DNA from: Pseudomonadota bacterium
GTDB lineage: Bacteria; Pseudomonadota; Gammaproteobacteria; Burkholderiales; Methylophilaceae
Direction of reading: 5' to 3'
Length of the DNA: 12,118 bases
Assembly (NCBI GenBank): GCA_029549705.1
Contig: JAKPIR010000388.1
Span: forward strand, 1 to 12,118
Shown here: positions 7,072 through 12,118 of the stretch, piece by piece
How the letters are laid out: the number at the start of each line of letters is the position of its first letter
How positions within the stretch are numbered: position 1 is the stretch's first letter
The notes under the pieces: model-generated
Told to the model about the DNA's origin: nothing
Seen by the model: only the letters and a program-made list of their open reading frames with translations
Databases searched by the model: none
Program-made: the position numbers and the translations under genes

Positions 7072-7154
7072 GAGAAAAAATCAATGCTCTGGAAGCCTTG
7101 TAAATAAAGGCTTGCAGGGCAGGTCAAAAGGGTTGTGTAATATAACGTGCTAAA
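7072..7154. repeat. Dispersed hairpin repeat, copy B; possible terminator of the repressor gene
   Basis: The core 7086-7120 is GCTCTG GAAGCCTT, loop GTAAATA, then AAGGCTTG CAGGGC, a stem with two imperfect pairs. The flanks resemble copy A: GAGAAAA on the left, GGTCAAAA-GGGTT and AACGTGCTAAA on the right, with about ten extra bases before the last block. It lies between the convergent ends of rimO and the TetR-type gene. On the minus strand the stem is followed after five bases by a run of six T, so it may terminate the repressor transcript. On the rimO strand no T-run follows. Confidence 0.78.
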
Positions 7155-7167
7155 AAAGTCATTATTT

Positions 7168-7788
7168 TTAGTGTTTTCTGCGTAAATTCATATGCGATTG
7201 AATGAGCGTTTTTGCCTGATTGCGAAAACGGCTACCATCGGCATCTTTTACCCACATGTGGAGTAGGCCGCTAAAAAATAAATGCGTGTCTTGGGCAAGT
7301 GCGAGCGGGGAGAGCGTACATGACAAAAGGTTCTGAGCCTGCGCGCGCTGGTACCCGAGCACCAGCTTATCTAAGATGCTGGAACAGTTATCTAAAATTT
7401 GTTGCAGCACTTCAGAAAAGTCTTCTACATATTCACACTTAATCATGATGATTTCGTAAGTTTCACGCATTTCAATATTGTCATTTAACTCATCTATCGT
7501 TTGGCATAGACTTTTTTCAATTTGCGTGAGCGGGTCTTCATTGCCGTCAAGCGTTAGGCTGTCGTCCATGCGGTCAATCAGCGGTAACAGCACCTGTTCG
7601 CGTATGGCATGAAAAATTTCAGTTTTATTTTTGAAATGCCAATAGATGGCACCGCGCGTGACATTGGCTTGCGTTGCGATATGTTCCAGTGTTGTGCGAC
7701 TCACACCACGTGACAAAAATACTTCACGCGCTGCTGTGATAATGCGCTTACGCGTGAGTTCAGCATCTTCTTTAGATTTTCTTACCAT
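7168..7788 (-). CDS. TetR/AcrR-family repressor of the adjacent RND efflux operon
   Basis: The 206-residue protein has the TetR-family plan. The N-terminal DNA-binding domain spans about 10-58 (TRKRIITAAREVFLSRGVSR), with the helix-turn-helix in TTLEHIATQANVTRGAIYWHF (32-52) and the common follow-on KNKTEIFHAI. A helical ligand-binding domain extends from about 70 to 206. The sequence resembles AcrR/TtgR/MexR2-type efflux repressors, including the MIKCEY segment and a C-terminal region with FFSGLLHMW. It is divergent from the adaptor-pump operon with 214 bases between the starts. A palindrome in that gap is the likely operator, so it probably represses the pump, and perhaps itself, until a hydrophobic drug or metabolite binds. 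The ATG at 7788 lacks an obvious Shine-Dalgarno sequence. acrR-like is a fair description, but true orthology to any named regulator is not shown. Confidence 0.92.
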   Translation of the reverse strand: MVRKSKEDAELTRKRIITAAREVFLSRGVSRTTLEHIATQANVTRGAIYWHFKNKTEIFHAIREQVLLPLIDRMDDSLTLDGNEDPLTQIEKSLCQTIDELNDNIEMRETYEIIMIKCEYVEDFSEVLQQILDNCSSILDKLVLGYQRAQAQNLLSCTLSPLALAQDTHLFFSGLLHMWVKDADGSRFRNQAKTLIQSHMNLRRKH

Positions 7789-7879
7789 GTGAAATTACGC
7801 CTGCCTAGTTTGTATTAGATTAAATATTCACTTGCATGTAGCTTTATTTTTATTTAAGACAAATAAAATTTCGAAAAGA

Positions 7880-7907
7880 TATATACATACATTCTTGTTT
7901 GTATATA
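7880..7907. promoter_or_regulatory. Probable TetR/AcrR-type operator between repressor and efflux operon
   Basis: A perfect 8-base inverted repeat TATATACA-N12-TGTATATA spans 7880-7907. Within it, bases 7884-7893 read TACATACATT, identical to the left arm of the E. coli AcrR operator as I recall it, and the right arm also matches largely (about 19 of 24 positions). It overlaps the -10 box of the pump operon, as expected for a repressor site. Identity of the binding protein is inferred from the neighbouring divergent TetR-type gene. Confidence 0.65.
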
Positions 7908-7909
7908 AT
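7904..7909 (+). promoter_or_regulatory. -10 box of the efflux operon promoter
   Basis: A perfect TATAAT lies at the right edge of the operator palindrome. The -35 position 17 bases upstream (ATATAC) is poor, so the promoter may be weak or assisted. Transcription would begin near 7916, giving a leader of about 87 bases before the adaptor ATG. The leader contains a short hydrophobic ORF. Confidence 0.5.
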
Positions 7910-7937
7910 ATACGCACATTCAATCAAGTAAGCAAGT

Positions 7938-7979
7938 ATGGATTGGTTTTCTGTATTAGTCATTTGCTTAATTTATTAA
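7938..7979 (+). CDS. Possible 13-codon upstream ORF in the efflux leader
   Basis: ATG at 7938 begins MDWFSVLVICLIY and stops at TAA 7977-7979, 23 bases before the adaptor start. It lies between the inferred transcription start and the adaptor gene. A weak purine stretch (AAGTAAGCAAG) precedes the ATG. It is very hydrophobic and could be a leader peptide coupling translation to pump expression, but a chance ORF of this length is common in AT-rich DNA. Confidence 0.25.
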   Translation: MDWFSVLVICLIY

Positions 7980-8002
7980 TCAACACGTAATGCCCGGAGT
8001 TT

Positions 8003-9214
8003 ATGATGCTAGCAAAACTATTGACACAACCTTTATCCATCTCGCGGTCTTTGCAATTCATTATGTTGGTATTGATTGTTAGCTCGGCGATGAGTGGTTG
8101 CACAAAAAATGAATCCGCAAGCCAAGCAAGTGACAGTAGGCCGCCAATGCCTGTGGGCGTGTTGACGTTGGCGGCCGTGCGTGTGCCCATTAGCGCAGAG
8201 GCAGTCGCCCAAACTGAAGGTGCAAAAGAAGTGGAAATTCGCCCACGTGTGGGTGGTATTTTGCTCAAAAAAATGTTTGAAGAAGGCGCACCGGTTAAAG
8301 CCGGGCAGGTGATGTTTTTGATTGACCCAGTGCCTTTTCAAATCGCTTTGGCTAATGCCAAAGCGCAATTGGCACAGCAGCAGGCAAGAGTTGAGCAAAC
8401 AAGGCGTGAAGCCGCGCGTTTAGAAAGTTTGTTAGCCAGCCAATCCATCAGTAAACGTGAAGCAGATAACGCCAGTTCTGACCATTCGCTCGCTGTTGCT
8501 GGGCTAGCACAAGCCGAGGCAAGCGTACGTGAGGCACAACTTAATTTATCGTATACCAGTGTGACCTCACCCTTATCAGGCATTGCTGGGCGTTTTGAAT
8601 TTTCTGAAGGTGCATTGGTGAACGCCAATACCAGTTTGCTGACCAAAGTCAGTCAGGTAAACCCAATCTGGGTGCGCTTTAGTCTATCTGACAGCGAGTT
8701 AGCACAGTTGGGAGGTCACTTGTCGTCTGCGAATGTGAAAGCAGTCACGCTATTGACTTCTGATGGAAAAGAAGACGCCGCACAAGGAACGCTCAATTTT
8801 GCCGCAAGTGCAATTGACCCAGCATTAGGCACTCAACAGTTACGTGCAACCTTTGAAAATGCCAATAAACAGTTGCTTCCCGGCCAGTTTGTGCGTGTTC
8901 GCGTTACAACCGGGTATCAAGATGGTGTGTTTATGGTGCCGCAAACCGCGGTGATGACGAATGACCAAGGTAAGTTTGTCTACGTGGCTGAAAAAGACAA
9001 GAGCGGTAAAGCCGTTGCGGCCATGCGTTTTATTCAAGAAGGTGGATGGCAAGGGACGAATTGGGTAGTGTTAAGCGGCCTAAAGACAGGCGAGCAAGTG
9101 ATTGTTGATAATTTGCTTAAAGTGCAGCCGGGGGCAGAAATTCAGCCGCACGCCATAGGCGCAGTACCGGAAGTTAATCATGGCAACCAAAATCACCCAG
9201 CGAAAAAAGGCTAA
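8003..9214 (+). CDS. AcrA/MexA-type periplasmic adaptor (membrane fusion) lipoprotein of RND efflux
   Basis: This adaptor bridges the inner-membrane RND pump to an outer-membrane TolC-like channel. The 403-residue protein starts with a hydrophobic signal and a lipobox-like MSGC (30-33), giving lipidated Cys33. Met at the -3 position is less usual than Leu. The first lipoyl half (EVEIRPRVGGILLKKMFEEG and VKAGQVMFLIDP, about 76-109) is followed by an alpha-helical hairpin at about 112-180, rich in Ala, Gln and Glu. The second lipoyl half (YTSVTSPLSGIAGRF and EGALV, about 184-206) follows, then a beta-barrel domain at about 221-303 and a membrane-proximal domain to the C-terminus. Two ATGs stand in tandem (8003 and 8006). 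GGAG at 7996-7999 is 3 bases from the first and 6 from the second, so initiation at 8006 is quite possible. The pump gene starts 5 bases after the stop. Confidence 0.94.
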   Translation: MMLAKLLTQPLSISRSLQFIMLVLIVSSAMSGCTKNESASQASDSRPPMPVGVLTLAAVRVPISAEAVAQTEGAKEVEIRPRVGGILLKKMFEEGAPVKAGQVMFLIDPVPFQIALANAKAQLAQQQARVEQTRREAARLESLLASQSISKREADNASSDHSLAVAGLAQAEASVREAQLNLSYTSVTSPLSGIAGRFEFSEGALVNANTSLLTKVSQVNPIWVRFSLSDSELAQLGGHLSSANVKAVTLLTSDGKEDAAQGTLNFAASAIDPALGTQQLRATFENANKQLLPGQFVRVRVTTGYQDGVFMVPQTAVMTNDQGKFVYVAEKDKSGKAVAAMRFIQEGGWQGTNWVVLSGLKTGEQVIVDNLLKVQPGAEIQPHAIGAVPEVNHGNQNHPAKKG

Positions 9215-9219
9215 AAGAT

Positions 9220-12118
9220 ATGACCAAGTTTTTTATCACGCGCCCCATTTTTGCCTCAGTGCTGTCCATTATTATTGTCTTGGCTGGGTTGGCGGCAGCT
9301 TTTAAGTTGCCTATTGCGCAGTATCCGCAAATTGCGCCGCCCACGGTTACAATTACAGCCTCATACCCTGGTGCCAGTGCAGAAACGCTTTCAAAAACCG
9401 TCGCAGCACCTATTGAAGAGCAACTCAGTGGCGTGGATAACTTGCTTTATTTTTCATCCAGTGCTGACTCAAGCGGTACATTGGTGATTACCGCCACATT
9501 TGAGGTTGGTACAGATGTTGACCAGGCAACGTTTAACGTTAGCAACCGCGTAAATATTGCCACACCACGCCTGCCGGATGATGTACGCCGTAATGGTCTG
9601 ATTGTGCAAAAAAAATCGAATGATATTTTGCTGGTAGTGATGCTTACATCAAAAGACCCAAAGCATGACCGGTTGTTTTTAAGTAATTACGCCACGCTCA
9701 ATGTATTAGATGAGTTTAAACGTGTGAAAGGTGTAGGGGATGCGCTAATTTTTGGCGGGCAAGATTATTCTATGCGTATTTGGTTGCGGCCTGACCGTAT
9801 GGCGCAACTCGGGGTTACGACCAGCGACATTGCTGCTGCGATTAGCGCGCAAAACAATCAATACGCTGCCGGCAAAATTGGTGCAGAGCCGGCGCCTGCA
9901 AGCCAGCAGTTGGTTTACACTGTCACGGCCAAAGGCCGATTGGTTGACCCTGAACAGTTTGAGAACATCATGATTAAGGCGGATGGCCCGCGTGGTGTTT
10001 TATATTTAAAAGATGTGGCAAGAATTGAATTGGGTGCGCAAAACTACAATGTGACTTCAGCCTTGAATGGTCAAACCGGTGTTGCGCTTCCAATATTTTT
10101 ACAAAGCGGCGCCAACGCGCTAGACACCGCCAAAGGCATTAAAGATAAAGTAGAAGAGCTAAAAGCGCGCTTTCCTGAGGGCATGACTTATACCATCCCT
10201 TATGACACAAGTGACTTTGTAAAAGCCACCATTAATGAAGTATTAAAAACCTTTGGTGAAGCGCTGGTGCTGGTAGTGTTGGTGGTATTTTTATTTTTAC
10301 AAAGCTGGCGTGCCACGTTGATTCCTATAATTGCGGTGCCCATTTCTTTAATTGGCACCTTTGCAGGCCTCTATATTTTTGGCTTTTCCATTAATTTGCT
10401 CACGCTGTTTGCCATGATTTTAGCCATCGGCATTGTGGTGGATGATGCCATTGTGGTGCTGGAAAACACTGAACGGCTGATGCGGGAAGAAAATCTATCG
10501 CCACTACCCGCAGCGATTAAATCGATACATCAAGTATCTGCCGCAGTGGTGGCGATTGTGTTGGTGTTGTGCGCAGTGTTTGTGCCGGTGGCCTTTCAGG
10601 GCGGAATTGCAGGCGAGCTATACCGTCAATTTGCGGTAACGGTTGCCATATCAGTGGTGATTTCGGGTGTGGTGGCGCTGACCTTAACTCCTGCCCTTTG
10701 TGCCATGATTTTAAAAAAATCTCATGGTGAAAATTGGTTTTTTACCAAATTCAACCAGTTTTTTACGCGATTTACGCATTTCTATACAGATACCGTTGGC
10801 GTCACGCTCAAGCATAAAATCATTGGCGCCATTGCATTTTTGGGCATAGTTGCTACTGTCATTTTGTTGGTCATGAAGGTGCCAGGTAGTTTTGTTCCGG
10901 CAGAAGACCAAGGGTATGTGGTGACGATTGTGGTGATGCCCAATGGCGCAACGCTCAGCCGCACCACAAAAACCACGGAAGACATTCGTGCAGCCATTCA
11001 TCAAGATGATGCGGTTGCCCACGAGTTTGCCGTGAATGGTCTTGAGCTACTCACAGGAGCGAATAAAACCAACGCTGCCACCATGTTTGTCAGGCTAAAA
11101 GACTGGAAAGACCGTAATACAACAGCAGATGATATTGTGGGTAAGTTGTTTGGCATCGGCATGAGCCAACCGGATGGTATTGCTTTTGCAGTCAACCCAC
11201 CGGCCATTCGCGGTTTGGGTTCTGCGGGCGGTTTTGAAGTGTATGTGCAAAGTAAATTGGATACTGATCCGCTTAAGTTAGCTGGAGTGACTAATCGTTT
11301 TATGGAAGCGTTGTCTGCTGATAAAAACCTAACGGGGTTGAATACTTTTTTTCGGCCGACAGTACCGCAACTCCTGATTGAAGTTGATGAAGCGAAAGCA
11401 CTTTCACAAAAAGTAAGAATTTCAGATATTTATGCCACGTTGCAAAGCACAATGGGCTCGTTTTACGTGAATGACTTTAACCGAAATGGTCGTACCTATC
11501 GCGTGCAGCTGCAAGCTGAACAGCAGTATCGTATGCAGCCAGGAGACTTAGGAAAAGTGTATGTGCGTAGCCAGCCCACCGCAGAAAATCCTGCGGGTAA
11601 TATGATTCCACTTTCTGCGTTGAGTAAAGTCACCAACATTGTTGGGGCAGAGCAACTCGAGCGCTATAACGGCTTACTTTCGGCAAAAGTGTTTGGTAGC
11701 GGCGCGAGTGGCGTGAGTTCGGGTGATGCCATTCAAGCTGTAGAACGTATTGCTGAAGCAAGTTTACCTGAAGGCTATCAAATTGCCTGGACTGCACAGG
11801 CCTATCAAGAAAAACGTACCGGTTCTGCTGCGCTGTTTGCCTTTGGCTTTGCCATTATCATGGTATTTCTCATTTTAGCGGCACAGTTTGAAACATGGGC
11901 TTTGCCGTTGGCGGTAATTATGGCGGTGCCGTTTGCTCTGGCAGGGGCCTTTTTAGCAGTGCTGTTGCGCGGCATGCCGAATGATATTTACTTTCAAATC
12001 GGGTTGATTACTTTAATTGGATTGGCTGCTAAAAACGCTATTCTGATTGTTGAGTTTGCCAGTCAAAAAATGGAAGAGGGTATGCCAGTTGCAGAAGCTG
12101 CACTTGAAGCTGCACGGC
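9220..12118 (+). CDS. AcrB/MexF-type RND multidrug efflux pump, 3' end outside window
   Basis: This is the inner-membrane, proton-driven HAE1 pump that exports drugs or hydrophobic compounds from periplasm and membrane. The ATG at 9220 starts MTKFFITRPIFASVLSIIIV, the standard N-terminus and first helix. The frame stays open for 966 codons to the window edge; about 80-90 residues are probably missing, judged against the usual length of 1030-1060. Visible landmarks are the porter-domain start LPIAQYPQIAPPTVTITASY, the helix-4 motif GIVVDDAIVVLENTER with proton-relay Asp408 and Asp409, and Lys938 in GLAAKNAILIVEFA on helix 10. SRTTKTTEDI begins the second porter half. The sequence style is nearer to MexF/BpeF-like pumps than to E. 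coli AcrB, by memory only. A purine-rich AAAAAAGG inside the adaptor's 3' end serves as a plausible ribosome binding site. Co-transcribed with the adaptor and controlled by the divergent TetR-type repressor. No channel gene is seen before the edge. Confidence 0.96.
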   Translation, partial: MTKFFITRPIFASVLSIIIVLAGLAAAFKLPIAQYPQIAPPTVTITASYPGASAETLSKTVAAPIEEQLSGVDNLLYFSSSADSSGTLVITATFEVGTDVDQATFNVSNRVNIATPRLPDDVRRNGLIVQKKSNDILLVVMLTSKDPKHDRLFLSNYATLNVLDEFKRVKGVGDALIFGGQDYSMRIWLRPDRMAQLGVTTSDIAAAISAQNNQYAAGKIGAEPAPASQQLVYTVTAKGRLVDPEQFENIMIKADGPRGVLYLKDVARIELGAQNYNVTSALNGQTGVALPIFLQSGANALDTAKGIKDKVEELKARFPEGMTYTIPYDTSDFVKATINEVLKTFGEALVLVVLVVFLFLQSWRATLIPIIAVPISLIGTFAGLYIFGFSINLLTLFAMILAIGIVVDDAIVVLENTERLMREENLSPLPAAIKSIHQVSAAVVAIVLVLCAVFVPVAFQGGIAGELYRQFAVTVAISVVISGVVALTLTPALCAMILKKSHGENWFFTKFNQFFTRFTHFYTDTVGVTLKHKIIGAIAFLGIVATVILLVMKVPGSFVPAEDQGYVVTIVVMPNGATLSRTTKTTEDIRAAIHQDDAVAHEFAVNGLELLTGANKTNAATMFVRLKDWKDRNTTADDIVGKLFGIGMSQPDGIAFAVNPPAIRGLGSAGGFEVYVQSKLDTDPLKLAGVTNRFMEALSADKNLTGLNTFFRPTVPQLLIEVDEAKALSQKVRISDIYATLQSTMGSFYVNDFNRNGRTYRVQLQAEQQYRMQPGDLGKVYVRSQPTAENPAGNMIPLSALSKVTNIVGAEQLERYNGLLSAKVFGSGASGVSSGDAIQAVERIAEASLPEGYQIAWTAQAYQEKRTGSAALFAFGFAIIMVFLILAAQFETWALPLAVIMAVPFALAGAFLAVLLRGMPNDIYFQIGLITLIGLAAKNAILIVEFASQKMEEGMPVAEAALEAAR

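Noticed and set aside
9251..9973. Short plus-strand frames within the RND pump gene
   Set aside because: They are out-of-frame shadows; the pump frame from 9220 is continuous to the window edge with all family motifs.

Overview
The window looks like chromosomal DNA of a betaproteobacterium of moderate GC content. Protein style (RimO, RluD, BamD, the SPFH protein) and base composition suggest a methylotroph of the Methylophilaceae (Methylotenera or Methylophilus-like). That assignment is inferred from remembered protein style, not from a search.

Layout. Bases 1-147 are the right end of an insertion sequence: the last 42 codons of an IS1595-family transposase, then a likely terminal inverted repeat. 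Directly after it, an SPFH/flotillin-like gene runs to 1328 without its 5' end, so the element seems to have cut it in two. A small two-helix membrane protein of unknown function (1369-1701, minus) converges on it. Next is a conserved housekeeping block: bamD (minus) diverges from rluD-pgeF (plus), with the bamD promoter lying over the first codons of rluD. A ZIP-family metal transporter (about 4700-5638) and rimO (5712-7049) follow on the plus strand. The right part is a drug-efflux locus: a TetR/AcrR-type repressor (7168-7788, minus) divergent from an AcrA-like lipoprotein adaptor (8003-9214) and an AcrB/MexF-like RND pump (9220 to beyond the window end). A palindromic operator overlaps a perfect -10 box between them.

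How the genes work together. BamD acts in outer-membrane protein assembly, RluD modifies 23S rRNA, PgeF edits peptidoglycan precursors and RimO methylthiolates ribosomal protein S12, so the middle is mostly core physiology. The repressor, adaptor and pump form one regulated efflux system; its outer-membrane channel is not in the window.

The least expected non-coding feature is a dispersed hairpin repeat present twice (about 1773-1844 and 7072-7154). Its flanks match in direct orientation while its 35-base core matches best in inverted orientation. Other points are a 13-codon hydrophobic upstream ORF in the efflux leader, an exact 20-base tandem duplication before rimO, and a strongly acidic tail on RluD. 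I see no CRISPR array, tRNA, rRNA or clearly new multi-gene system. No gene-free stretch exceeds 300 bases.
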